Shown here: positions 26,088-34,606 of the stretch, one piece after another
Layout: each line of letters opens with the position of its first letter
Numbering within the stretch: position 1 is the first letter of the stretch
Origin: Arthrobacter jinronghuae
GTDB lineage: Bacteria; Actinomycetota; Actinomycetes; Actinomycetales; Micrococcaceae
Length of the DNA: 64,000 nt
NCBI RefSeq assembly: GCF_025244825.1
Contig: NZ_CP104263.1
Location: 2,294,001-2,358,000 of the forward strand
Reading direction: 5' to 3'
Made by a program: the position numbers and the translations under genes
Notes under the pieces: model-generated
What the model saw: only the letters and a program-made list of their open reading frames with translations
Databases searched by the model: none
Told to the model about the DNA's origin: nothing

Positions 26088-27311
26088 ATGAACAACCACT
26101 CCCCCGCCCGCGGCCCCCTGGACGGCTATCTGGTCGTCGACCTCAGCCGTGCCCTTGCCGGTCCACACGCAGGCATGATGCTCGCAGACCTCGGCGCACG
26201 CGTCATTAAGGTCGAAACCCCCGGCACGGGCGACGACACCCGCGGCTGGGGACCGCCCTTCGTCGGACCGGAAGAGACACCGCAGGCCACCTACTTCCTT
26301 TCCTGCAACCGGAACAAGGAGTCCATCGCCCTGGACCTGAAGTCCGAGGACGGCGCGGCGGTGCTGACGGACCTGGTACGGCGGGCGGACGTGCTGGTGG
26401 AGAATTTCCGCCCCGGGGTGCTGGACCGGCTCGGATTCCCGCCGGACCGGCTGCACCAACTCAATCCCCGGCTGGTTATCCTCTCCATCAGCGGGTTCGG
26501 CCATGACGGCCCGGAGGCCACCCGCAGCGGCTACGACCAGATTGTCCAGGGCGAGGCCGGCCTGATGTCGCTGACCGGGTCCGGCGCCGGGGATCCGCAG
26601 CGGGTCGGCGTGCCCATCGCGGACCTGCTCTCGGGCATGTACGGCGCCTTCGGACTCCTGGCAGCCCTGCTGGAACGCGAACGCACCGGAAAGGGCCAGG
26701 TGGTGCGCACTTCACTGCTGGCCGCCGTCGTAGGAGTCCATGCCTTCCAGGGCACCCGGCACACTGTTGCCGGCGAGGTGCCGGCCGCGCAGGGCAACCA
26801 CCATCCGTCCATTGCCCCCTACGGGCTCTTCTCCTGCCGTGAAGGCATGGTCCAGATCAGTGTCGGGAGCGAAAGACTATGGGAGGCGTTTGCCGCTGCA
26901 TTCGGCATCGATGCCTCGCGTGCCGAATTCGCGGACAACGCCCGGCGGGTACGCAACCGTCCGGCGCTGGTGGCCGCCGTCGAGCAGGCTTTCGCGGATA
27001 TCGAGGCGGAACCGCTCCTGGAGAAACTGCGCGCCGCCGGCATTCCGGCCGGAAAGGTGCGCACCCTGGACGAAGTGTATGCATGGGAACAGGTCCATTC
27101 ACAGGGATTGGTGGTCGACGTCGAGCATCCTGTCCTGGGCACCGTCTCCCTGCCGGGGCCGCCGCTGCGCTTTTTTGATGCCGTGCAGGGCACGGAAAGT
27201 ACTCGCCGTGTGCATGCTGCCCCGCCCCTGCTGGACCAGCACGGGGACGCGATCCGCCGGTGGCTGGCGGGCAGCCCGCAACCGGCTGCCGCGGAAAGCA
27301 CCGAAGCATGA
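26088..27311 (+). CDS. Family III CoA-transferase (CaiB/BaiF)
   Basis: A 407-residue enzyme of the formyl-CoA transferase fold. DLSRALAGPHAGMMLADLGA (19-38) and KVETPGTGDDTRGWGPPF are the CoA-binding signature; Asp179 in VPIADLLSGMYGA is the position of the catalytic Asp that forms the acyl-anhydride intermediate. It would move CoA from a donor such as acetyl- or succinyl-CoA to a carboxylic acid. The ATG has GGAAGAGAG upstream. Being sandwiched between a dicarboxylate carrier and a carboxyltransferase suggests that it activates the imported acid. Its 3' end overlaps the next start by 4 bp. Confidence 0.88.
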   Translation: MNNHSPARGPLDGYLVVDLSRALAGPHAGMMLADLGARVIKVETPGTGDDTRGWGPPFVGPEETPQATYFLSCNRNKESIALDLKSEDGAAVLTDLVRRADVLVENFRPGVLDRLGFPPDRLHQLNPRLVILSISGFGHDGPEATRSGYDQIVQGEAGLMSLTGSGAGDPQRVGVPIADLLSGMYGAFGLLAALLERERTGKGQVVRTSLLAAVVGVHAFQGTRHTVAGEVPAAQGNHHPSIAPYGLFSCREGMVQISVGSERLWEAFAAAFGIDASRAEFADNARRVRNRPALVAAVEQAFADIEAEPLLEKLRAAGIPAGKVRTLDEVYAWEQVHSQGLVVDVEHPVLGTVSLPGPPLRFFDAVQGTESTRRVHAAPPLLDQHGDAIRRWLAGSPQPAAAESTEA

Positions 27312-28819
27312 GCATCCAGACGGCGCCCCGCCGCCTGGACGCACGGCAGTTGCTGGCGCTGGTTGTCGATGCGGGTTCCTTCCGCTCCTGGGACGTACCG
27401 GTGGCCTATGCCGACCCCAGCGCGGCCTACGCGTCGGATCTGGCTGCCGCCCGGCAGAAAACCGGCGTGGACGAATCGGTGCTCACGGGTGAAGGGCTGG
27501 TGCAGGGCCGGCGCGTTGCACTGATGGTCAGCGAGTTCGGGTTCCTGGGCGGCTCCATCGGAGTTGCCGCCGCGGATCGGCTCACCGACGCCGTTGAACG
27601 CGCCACCAGAGAAAGGCTGCCGCTCCTGGCCGGGCCGGCGTCCGGCGGAACCCGGATGCAGGAAGGCACCCTGGCGTTCCTTTCCATGGTCAAGATCACC
27701 GCCGCCGTCCGCCGGCACAAGGAGGCCGGCCTGCCCTACCTTGTCTACCTGCGCCACCCCACCACCGGCGGAGTCATGGCCTCCTGGGGATCCCTGGGCC
27801 ACATCACCGTCGCCGAGCCCGGCGCGCTTCTGGGCTTCCTTGGCCCGCGGGTCTACTCGGCACTCTACGGGGAGCCCTTCCCGGAAGGTGTGCAGACCGC
27901 GGAGAACCTGCGGAACCGCGGACTGGTGGACGCGGTGCTGCCGCCGGATGAACTTCCCCGGACCGTCCACCGTGCCCTGGCCATGCTGCTGCCCGGCTCG
28001 ACCGTGCCGGTGCCTGCCCCGGACTCGCTCAGCAGCACCCCGGAGCCCTTACCCGCCTGGGAATCCATTCGGATTTCCCGCAATCCCCGCCGCCCGGGCG
28101 TCCGCCAGCTGCTGCATTTCGGGGCGAGCGACGTGCTGCCCCTGAACGGCAGCGGACAGGGTGAAAAAGACCCGGGCCTGATACTGGCCTTGGCCCGCTT
28201 CGGCGAAACGTCCTGCGTCGTGCTGGGGCAGGACCGGGAACGCGGAACAGAACAGGCTGCGCTGGGGCCGGCTTCGCTCAGGGAAGCACGCCGCGGCATG
28301 CGGCTCGCGGAGGAACTGGACCTTCCCCTGTTGACCGTGATCGACACCGCCGGCGCTGCCCTGTCCAAGGAAGCCGAGGAGGGCGGCCTGGCCGGCGAAA
28401 TTGCCCGGAGCCTGAACGACCTGGTGGGGTTGGACTGCCCCACGGTTTCCGTCCTGCTGGGTCAGGGGGCAGGCGGCGGCGCGTTGGCCCTGCTGCCCGC
28501 AGACCGGACGGTCGCGGCCCGCCACGCCTGGCTTTCCTCCCTGCCGCCGGAGGGTGCCAGCGCCATCGTGCACCGGGATACCCTGCACGGCCCGGAAATG
28601 GCTCAGGCGCAGGGCGTGACCGTTTCCGCGCTGGCCGCCCACGGGATTGTGGACCACACGGTGGCGGAACTGCCCGACGCCGCGGAGGAGGCACCCGAAT
28701 TCTGCCGCCGGATGGCCCGGGCCGTGGAATACGAGCTGGCTTCGCTTCGCGCCGTTCCGCGGGCAGAGCGGCTGGCACGGCGGACGGACCGATTCCGGCG
28801 GCTGGGCTCGGCACTGTAG
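27308..28819 (+). CDS. Fused beta/alpha acyl-CoA carboxyltransferase-like protein
   Basis: A 503-residue protein with two crotonase-fold carboxyltransferase domains. The first (~1-230) resembles AccD (GFLGGSIGVAAADRLT, GPASGGTRMQEGTLAF, TTGGVMASWGSLGH) but lacks the N-terminal zinc ribbon; the second (~250-503) resembles AccA (TVIDTAGAALSKEAEEGG, LLGQGAGGGALALL). No biotin carboxylase or biotin carrier is encoded nearby. It could be the carboxyltransferase of an acyl-CoA carboxylase, or a biotin-independent malonyl-thioester decarboxylase of the MdcD/MdcE type. Start and upstream stop overlap as ATGA, so translation is coupled to the CoA-transferase. Confidence 0.85.
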   Translation: MSIQTAPRRLDARQLLALVVDAGSFRSWDVPVAYADPSAAYASDLAAARQKTGVDESVLTGEGLVQGRRVALMVSEFGFLGGSIGVAAADRLTDAVERATRERLPLLAGPASGGTRMQEGTLAFLSMVKITAAVRRHKEAGLPYLVYLRHPTTGGVMASWGSLGHITVAEPGALLGFLGPRVYSALYGEPFPEGVQTAENLRNRGLVDAVLPPDELPRTVHRALAMLLPGSTVPVPAPDSLSSTPEPLPAWESIRISRNPRRPGVRQLLHFGASDVLPLNGSGQGEKDPGLILALARFGETSCVVLGQDRERGTEQAALGPASLREARRGMRLAEELDLPLLTVIDTAGAALSKEAEEGGLAGEIARSLNDLVGLDCPTVSVLLGQGAGGGALALLPADRTVAARHAWLSSLPPEGASAIVHRDTLHGPEMAQAQGVTVSALAAHGIVDHTVAELPDAAEEAPEFCRRMARAVEYELASLRAVPRAERLARRTDRFRRLGSAL

Positions 28820-28865
28820 TTCCGCTGTCCCGGCCCGCCCCGACATCGGCCGTAACAAACAACAA

Positions 28866-28894
28866 AACCGCCGCATGCAACGGCGGTTCCTTTC
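28866..28894 (+). terminator. Terminator of the carboxyltransferase operon
   Basis: Stem AACCGCCG/CGGCGGTT with a 7-nt loop, followed by CCTTTCCGTTT, 46 bp after the stop codon. Confidence 0.65.
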
Positions 28895-28993
28895 CGTTTC
28901 TCCCTGCGTGCCGTTATGCTCCCCACAATCGACGCGCACCCCAAAGGCTGCTTGCCGGTCGTTCAACGTCGAACCCTTGCCCAAAGGAGGAAG

Positions 28994-29947
28994 ATGGCCA
29001 GGACCACCGTGTCGCCGCCGGTTTCCGCCGCGCCGCCCACCAGTAACCCCGCTGTCCGCCGCCGACGTTTTTCCGGCCGCACCCGCAGGGACTTCTTCAC
29101 CTTCCTGGCCTTTGCGCTGCCCAACCTGATCCTGATTGCCGCCTTCACCTACCGGCCGCTGTTCAGCAACATCTATTACTCCACCCTGAACTGGACCCTG
29201 GGTGCCAAGACAGCAACGGTGGTCGGGATCGAAAACTACATCACGTTCTTCACCTCTCCCGATGCCCGGGACGTGCTGACCGTAACGGCAGTGTTCACGG
29301 TCTTCACCGTCGGCGGATCGATGCTGCTGGGACTGCTGGTTTCGCTGGCGCTGAACCTGAAAGTCCGCGGCACCACCTTGGCCCGCGCCGCCGTCTTTGC
29401 ACCGTATGTCCTGTCCGGAGTGGGTGTGGGCCTGGTCTGGCTGTTCATTTTCGATCCCGTCTACGGAGCGCTGGCCTGGGTACTGCGCGGTTTCGGAGCC
29501 CGCAGCCCCGAATGGATCAACAACCCGGACCTGGCGCTGGTCATGGTCATACTGGTTTACGTCTGGAAGAACCTCGGCTACTGCGCGGTGGTCTACCTTG
29601 CCGGCCTCCAGTCGATTCCCCGCGACGTGCTCGAGGCCGCACAGCTCGACGGCGCAGGTGCGGCGAGGCGCTTCTTCAGCGTTTCGCTGCCGCTGCTTTC
29701 CCCGACAACCTTCTTCCTGCTCATCACCACGCTTCTCAGTTCGCTGCAGGCCTTCGACCTGATCCGGATCATGACCCCCACGGGAAACGGCACCAACACC
29801 CTGATCTTCGAGGCCTATCTGCAGGCCTTCGGCGGATTCAACCGGGCCGGCTATTCGGCCACCGTCTCAGTGATCCTGTTCGTGCTGCTGCTGGTGGTCA
29901 CCGGTTTCCAGCTTCGGTTCGTCGAGCGGAAGGTGCACTACTCATGA
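28994..29947 (+). CDS. Sugar/glycerol-phosphate ABC transporter permease, UgpA-like
   Basis: A 317-residue membrane permease: a ~35-residue basic N-terminal tail, then six predicted helices. The cytoplasmic EAA loop that contacts the ATPase is EAAQLDGAGAARRFF (~220). The ATG at 28994 is preceded by AAAGGAGG. First gene of a three-gene transport operon; a possible -10 (TATGCT) is at 28915-28920. MalF/UgpA-type permeases import sugars or sn-glycerol-3-phosphate; the binding protein points to a Ugp-like substrate. Confidence 0.88.
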   Translation: MARTTVSPPVSAAPPTSNPAVRRRRFSGRTRRDFFTFLAFALPNLILIAAFTYRPLFSNIYYSTLNWTLGAKTATVVGIENYITFFTSPDARDVLTVTAVFTVFTVGGSMLLGLLVSLALNLKVRGTTLARAAVFAPYVLSGVGVGLVWLFIFDPVYGALAWVLRGFGARSPEWINNPDLALVMVILVYVWKNLGYCAVVYLAGLQSIPRDVLEAAQLDGAGAARRFFSVSLPLLSPTTFFLLITTLLSSLQAFDLIRIMTPTGNGTNTLIFEAYLQAFGGFNRAGYSATVSVILFVLLLVVTGFQLRFVERKVHYS

Positions 29948-30864
29948 GTGTCCCTGCACCCGCCGCCCCGGTGTCCGCGCCGGCGCCAACCGGCAGCAAG
30001 GGTTCCCGCCGGACCGGCGAGGGCCCGCTCTCACGTCGAAACATCACCGAAACCCTGCTGACCGGGTATGTTCCCCTGGCCCTCACCACACTGGTGGTAT
30101 TCCTCCCCCTGATGTGGATGGTCCTGTCCTCCTTCAAGGGGCCCGGGGAGATCGTTACCACGGACCTGGATGTCCTGCCGGATTCCCTGGACTTCAGCAA
30201 CTACCAGGACGCCATGACCCTGGTGCCGTTCGGCAGGTTCTTCGTCAACAGTGTGATCGTCACACTAGCCGGTGCCTCCATCAAGGTGGTGCTGGCCATC
30301 CTCACCGCCTACGCGCTGGTCTTCATCAGGTTCCCGTTCAAGCGGGTGATTTTTGTAGCCATCCTGGTAGCCCTCATGGTCCCCCCGCAGGTGGCGATCC
30401 TGCCGAACTACATCCTCGTAACGTCCCTGGGCGGTGCCGACACGTATTGGGGCATGATCCTGCCCGGGCTCGGGACTGCGTTCGGGACCTTCCTCCTGCG
30501 GCAGCATTTCCTCACCCTGCCCGGCAGCATCCTGGAGTCCGCAGAGATCGACGGGGCAGGACACTGGTCCCGCCTGTGGCGGATCGTCGTCCCGATTTCC
30601 GTGCCGACCATCGCCACCGTGGGACTGGTCACGATCGTGACCGAATGGAATGAGTACATCTGGCCGCTGGTGATCGTCAGCCGGCCCGAAATGATGACCC
30701 TGCCGGTTGGCCTGACCCTGCTCCGGAATTCCGAGTCCGATCCCGCCAGCTGGGGCATCATGATGGCCGGCGCGGTCCTCGTGCTGGTTCCGATCCTGGT
30801 GGTCTTCGCTGCCTTGCAGCGCTATATCGTCGCCGGTCTGACCCAAGGCTCCGTCACCGGCTAA
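29944..30864 (+). CDS. Sugar/glycerol-phosphate ABC transporter permease, UgpE-like
   Basis: A 306-residue partner permease with six helices after an Ala/Pro-rich N-terminal tail of ~40 residues. Its EAA loop is ESAEIDGAGHWSRLW. The ATG overlaps the stop of the first permease by 4 bp, so the two are made together as a heterodimeric channel. No ATP-binding subunit follows; it must be encoded elsewhere and shared. Confidence 0.9.
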   Translation: MSVPAPAAPVSAPAPTGSKGSRRTGEGPLSRRNITETLLTGYVPLALTTLVVFLPLMWMVLSSFKGPGEIVTTDLDVLPDSLDFSNYQDAMTLVPFGRFFVNSVIVTLAGASIKVVLAILTAYALVFIRFPFKRVIFVAILVALMVPPQVAILPNYILVTSLGGADTYWGMILPGLGTAFGTFLLRQHFLTLPGSILESAEIDGAGHWSRLWRIVVPISVPTIATVGLVTIVTEWNEYIWPLVIVSRPEMMTLPVGLTLLRNSESDPASWGIMMAGAVLVLVPILVVFAALQRYIVAGLTQGSVTG

Positions 30865-30903
30865 ACCGAACTGCAAAATGTCCGCACTCCAGAAAGGCAT
30901 TCC

Positions 30904-32259
30904 ATGTCAGCAGCATCCAAACCGGCTTTCAACCGCCGTCTGTTCCTGTCCCTGAGTGCAGCCGGCGCCTCTGCGGCCGCCCTGGCGGCCTGCGGCGGAC
31001 CGTCCACGGAAACAGACACCCCCGTCGAGGAGGACGAACTCGACTTCAGCGGCGTGACCCCCGCCCCGGAGATCACCTTCTGGTCCAGCCACCCGGGCCA
31101 GTCCGAGGCGATTGAAACCGAGATCATCGAGAAGTTCCACGCTTCCCAGAGCGAGATCCGCGTGAACATGGTCAGCGCGGGATCCAACTACGAAGAGGTG
31201 GCCCAGAAGTTCCAGACCACCCAGCAGGGCGGCGACCTCCCCGCAATCGTCATTTTCTCCGACGTCTGGTGGTTCCGCTATTTCCTCAACGATTCCATCA
31301 TCCCGCTGAACGCGCTGATGGAACAGTTGGACTTCGACACCGCCGACTACCGGGACCAGCTGTTCAGCGACTATGAGTATGACGGGCGGCAGTGGGCCGT
31401 TCCGTTTGCCCGCTCCACTCCCCTCTTCTACTACAACAAGGACCACTGGGCCGCCGCCGGCCTGCCCAACCGGGCACCGGAGACCTGGCAGGAGTTTTCG
31501 GAGTGGGCGCCGAAGATCAAGGCGGCGGTGCCCGGCATCCAGAACGTCTACCAGCACCCGGCCTTGATTGATTATGCGGGCTGGACCCTGCAGAACCAGC
31601 TTTGGGGAGAGGGAGCCGCCTGGAGTGACGAGTGGACCATTACGGCTGACTCGACCGAGGCCGTCACCGCCATCCAGCAGGTCCAGGACACCGTCTATAA
31701 GAATGCCTGGGCAGGAGTTTCTTCCAAGGACGCCACGGCCGACATGGCGGCAGGTGCCGTCTCCGCGGCTGTGGGTTCCACCGGGAACCTGGTGGGTGTG
31801 CTCAAGACGGCATCGTTCGACGTCGGCGTGGGATTCATGCCCGGCGGCAGCCGGGAACTGACCGGAGTCTGCCCCACGGGCGGCGCCGGCCTGGGCATTC
31901 CGAAGGACATCAGCCCCGAGCAGCAGCTCTCCGCCGCGACTTTCCTGAAGTTCCTGACCTCCCCGGAAAACACCGCAGCGTTCTCCGCGGCCACGGGCTA
32001 CATGCCGGTACGCAAGTCCGCGGACATGACGCAGGTGCTGGCTGCGACGCCGCAGATCCAAACAGCCATCGACCAGCTGGCCGTCACCCGGAACCAGGAC
32101 TATGCCCGGGTGTTCCTGCCCGGAGCGGACCAGGAAATCGCCAAGGCGGCCGGCCGGATCCTCACGGAACAGGCCGATGTGAAAACCGTCCTCACGGAAC
32201 TGAGCGCAACGTTGGAAGGCATCTACACAAACGACGTGAAACCCAAGCTGCCCGCCTAG
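30904..32259 (+). CDS. Extracellular solute-binding lipoprotein, UgpB-like
   Basis: A 451-residue exported lipoprotein: FNRRLFLSLSAAGAS is a twin-arginine-like signal and LAAC is the lipobox, so it is probably folded before export and anchored by lipid. The mature part has the type 1 binding-protein fold; ARSTPLFYYNKDHWAAAGLP and WTLQNQLWGEGAAWSDEW align with glycerol-3-phosphate binding proteins (UgpB). It delivers substrate to the two permeases just upstream. sn-Glycerol-3-phosphate or a glycerophosphodiester is the best guess; another sugar is possible. The stop is just upstream of the fasR regulatory region. Confidence 0.88.
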   Translation: MSAASKPAFNRRLFLSLSAAGASAAALAACGGPSTETDTPVEEDELDFSGVTPAPEITFWSSHPGQSEAIETEIIEKFHASQSEIRVNMVSAGSNYEEVAQKFQTTQQGGDLPAIVIFSDVWWFRYFLNDSIIPLNALMEQLDFDTADYRDQLFSDYEYDGRQWAVPFARSTPLFYYNKDHWAAAGLPNRAPETWQEFSEWAPKIKAAVPGIQNVYQHPALIDYAGWTLQNQLWGEGAAWSDEWTITADSTEAVTAIQQVQDTVYKNAWAGVSSKDATADMAAGAVSAAVGSTGNLVGVLKTASFDVGVGFMPGGSRELTGVCPTGGAGLGIPKDISPEQQLSAATFLKFLTSPENTAAFSAATGYMPVRKSADMTQVLAATPQIQTAIDQLAVTRNQDYARVFLPGADQEIAKAAGRILTEQADVKTVLTELSATLEGIYTNDVKPKLPA

Positions 32260-32264
32260 CCAAC

Positions 32265-32281
32265 TTGTAGCCTTCACACAA
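32265..32281. promoter_or_regulatory. Candidate FasR operator upstream of fasR
   Basis: TTGTAG-N5-ACACAA is an imperfect inverted repeat with the same half-site and spacing as the site before fabD (TTGTAG-N5-CTACAA). It is centred ~46 bp upstream of the predicted fasR transcription start. Confidence 0.5.
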
Positions 32282-32306
32282 AATAGCGGTTCACCCCTGC
32301 AGGCCG

Positions 32307-32312
32307 TAAGCT
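32307..32312 (+). promoter_or_regulatory. -10 element TAAGCT of fasR
   Basis: TAAGCT lies 7 nt before the ATG of fasR. A short or absent leader is implied, although GCAGG could act as a weak ribosome-binding site if transcription starts slightly upstream. Confidence 0.4.
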
Positions 32313-32319
32313 CGCAGGT

Positions 32320-33543
32320 ATGCCAGTGCGTCCCAATACGTCCGCTGCCTCAGCGCCGCCGGAAGCAGACCTGCCCACCGTCGAGCGCCTGAAAGCGAAT
32401 ATCGGCAGGCTTTCGACTGCCACCCTGCAGCAGCTGGACATTTCCCTGCCGTGGTACCGGGGGCTGCGCCCGGACGAGCGCTCCGCGCTGGGAATGGTTG
32501 CACAGAAGGGCATCGCGTCCTTCGTGAACTGGTACCAGCGTCCTGCCTCACCCGCATGGGTGCTCAGCGACGTCTTCGGCACCGCTCCAACCGAGCTCAC
32601 CCGCTCGATCAGCCTGCAGAAGGCCCTTCAGCTGATCCGGGTGGTGGTGCAGGTGGTCGAGGACCGGGTGCCGGAGCTCGCCGGCAGCGAGGTCCAGTCC
32701 AAGCTGCGCGAAGCGGTGCTTCGCTATTCGCGTGAAGTGGCCTTCGCCGCCGCAGACGTCTATGCCCGTGCGGCCGAAACGCGCGGCGCCTGGGACACCC
32801 GGCTGGAGGCCCTTGTTGTCGACGCCATCCTGCGCGGCGAGAGTTCCGACGCGCTGCGCTCCCGGATTGCCGCCGTCGGCTGGACGTCGGCGGCACCGGT
32901 CACCGTTATGGTGGGCGGCTCTCCTGCCGAAGCCAACGCCACGTTCGTAAATGAACTCCGCCGGGCCACCGGCCGGCTGGCCGAAGACACCCTCGTGGGG
33001 ATCCAAGGCGAGCGGCTGATCCTGGTCCTGGGCGGACTGGAGGACAAGGCTTTCTCCTACACCCGCCTGTCCGAACTCTTCGGCCCGGGCCCGGTGGTGT
33101 ACGGCCCGCCCGCACCCTCCCTTGTCGAGGCAGGCCCGTCCGCACAGGCCGCGTTTGCGGGGCTTACCGCCGCCCGCGCCTGGCCGGCTGCACCACGCCC
33201 GGTGGCCGCTGATGATCTGTGGCCCGAGCGGGTGATGTCCGGTGATGACACTGCACGCCAGGCCCTGGTGGAAAGCATCTACACTCCCCTGCTGGGTGCC
33301 TCCAACGGCCTCGCCGAGACCCTTAGTGCGTACCTCTCGCTGGGCCACTCCCTGGAGGCCACGGCACGTGAACTCTTCGTCCATGCCAATACGGTCCGCT
33401 ACCGGCTGCGGCGGGTCTGCGATGTCACCGGATGGGACCCGATGCTGCCCCGCGAAGCGTTCGTGCTGCAGACCGCGTTGGTGGTTGGACGCCTGGCACC
33501 TGCCGGAAAAGCAGCCCCCGAGAAGCCCGCCGTACGCCCCTGA
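32320..33543 (+). CDS. fasR: PucR/CdaR-type transcriptional regulator, FasR homologue
   Basis: A 407-residue cytoplasmic regulator. The N-terminal ~160 residues are helical, the middle (~160-310) resembles a GGDEF-like PucR domain, and the C-terminus carries a helix-turn-helix in LSLGHSLEATARELFVHANT (recognition helix TVRYRLRRVC). In Streptomyces the protein of this architecture next to fabD activates the fab operon (FasR); mycobacteria also have a PucR-type gene between aceE and fabD. Two matching inverted repeats, before its own gene and before fabD, support the same role here. Direct ligand is not known. Confidence 0.85.
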   Translation: MPVRPNTSAASAPPEADLPTVERLKANIGRLSTATLQQLDISLPWYRGLRPDERSALGMVAQKGIASFVNWYQRPASPAWVLSDVFGTAPTELTRSISLQKALQLIRVVVQVVEDRVPELAGSEVQSKLREAVLRYSREVAFAAADVYARAAETRGAWDTRLEALVVDAILRGESSDALRSRIAAVGWTSAAPVTVMVGGSPAEANATFVNELRRATGRLAEDTLVGIQGERLILVLGGLEDKAFSYTRLSELFGPGPVVYGPPAPSLVEAGPSAQAAFAGLTAARAWPAAPRPVAADDLWPERVMSGDDTARQALVESIYTPLLGASNGLAETLSAYLSLGHSLEATARELFVHANTVRYRLRRVCDVTGWDPMLPREAFVLQTALVVGRLAPAGKAAPEKPAVRP

Positions 33544-33568
33544 ACCCTGCCCAGGCGCCGTCGTCGGC

Positions 33569-33585
33569 TTGTAGACTTCCTACAA
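33569..33585. promoter_or_regulatory. Candidate FasR operator upstream of fabD
   Basis: TTGTAG-N5-CTACAA is a perfect 6+6 inverted repeat, extended by CC/GG and GC pairs on both sides (GGCTTGTAG and CTACAAAGCC). It lies 68 bp before the fabD start and shares half-site, spacing and central CTTC with the site before fasR. Confidence 0.55.
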
Positions 33586-33652
33586 AGCCGTCCGGGGAGC
33601 TTGGTCTACGCAAACACCCGGTACCGTCCCCTATCTTTGGAAAGCTGTATAC

Positions 33653-34606
33653 GTGCTTGCAATCGTCTGCCCCGGTCAGGGGTCCCAAACGCCAGGATTC
33701 CTCTCGCCGTGGCTGGAGCTGCCCGGCGTCCGTGATCATCTTTCCGCACTGAGCGAAGTCGCCGGTCTGGACCTCATTGCCCACGGCACGGTCTCCGACG
33801 AGGAAACCATCAAGGACACCGCCGTCGCCCAGCCCTTGATCGTGGCCGCCGGCCTGATGGCCGCCCGGCTGCTGCTGGACCCCTCGGCACTGACATCCTC
33901 CACCGTCCTCGCCGGCCACTCCGTCGGCGAGATCACGGCCTCCGCCATTGCCGGTGCCCTGCCGGAAAACGACGCACTGGTGTTTGTCCGGGAACGGGCC
34001 AATGCCATGGCACGCGCCGCAGCAGTGGAGCCCACGGGCATGAGCGCCATCCTCGGCGGGGACCCCGACGACGTGGCCGCCGTGCTGGAAGCCGCAGGGC
34101 TGACGGCGGCGAACGCCAACGGCGGCGGGCAGGTTGTAGCCGCCGGAACGCACAACCAGCTTGAAGTACTCACCGCGGCACCGCCGGCCAAGGCACGGGT
34201 TATTCCGCTGAAGGTCGCCGGCGCGTTCCACACCTCCCACATGGCGCCCGCCGTCACTGTCCTGGAAGCACTGCGCCCCTCCCTCACCCCGCAGTCACCG
34301 CTGGCCACGCTGCTGTCCAACCGCGACGGCGCCGCAGTGGTGTCCGGTGATGCCAACCTTGACAGCCTCATCGCCCAGGTTTCCCGCCCGGTACGGTGGG
34401 ACCTCTGCATGGAGAACATGCTCGGCATGGGCGTGACCGGCATGCTGGAACTGCCGCCGGCGGGAACCCTCACCGGACTGGCACGCCGCGGCATGAAGGG
34501 CATCCCGACATTGGCCCTGAAATCCCCAGAAGATCTAACCGCTGCCCGGGAGTTCATCCGTGAGCATTCCGGAACGGCAGCAACAACCGGAGAAGGTAAC
34601 GCGTGA
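33653..34606 (+). CDS. fabD: Malonyl-CoA:ACP transacylase
   Basis: A 317-residue enzyme that loads malonyl groups from CoA onto acyl carrier protein. GQGSQ (9-13) forms the oxyanion region, Ser90 in LAGHSVGE is the nucleophile and the catalytic His lies in GAFHTSHM (~197). The GTG at 33653 has GGAAAG upstream. First gene of the fabD-fabH-acpP-fabF operon; its TGA overlaps the fabH GTG by 4 bp. Confidence 0.97.
   Translation: MLAIVCPGQGSQTPGFLSPWLELPGVRDHLSALSEVAGLDLIAHGTVSDEETIKDTAVAQPLIVAAGLMAARLLLDPSALTSSTVLAGHSVGEITASAIAGALPENDALVFVRERANAMARAAAVEPTGMSAILGGDPDDVAAVLEAAGLTAANANGGGQVVAAGTHNQLEVLTAAPPAKARVIPLKVAGAFHTSHMAPAVTVLEALRPSLTPQSPLATLLSNRDGAAVVSGDANLDSLIAQVSRPVRWDLCMENMLGMGVTGMLELPPAGTLTGLARRGMKGIPTLALKSPEDLTAAREFIREHSGTAATTGEGNA

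Noticed and set aside
27308..28819. Calling the carboxyltransferase accD/accA
   Set aside because: The protein has both domains but no zinc ribbon and no carboxylase partner nearby. Giving it an acc symbol would assert an acetyl-CoA carboxylase role that the sequence does not show.
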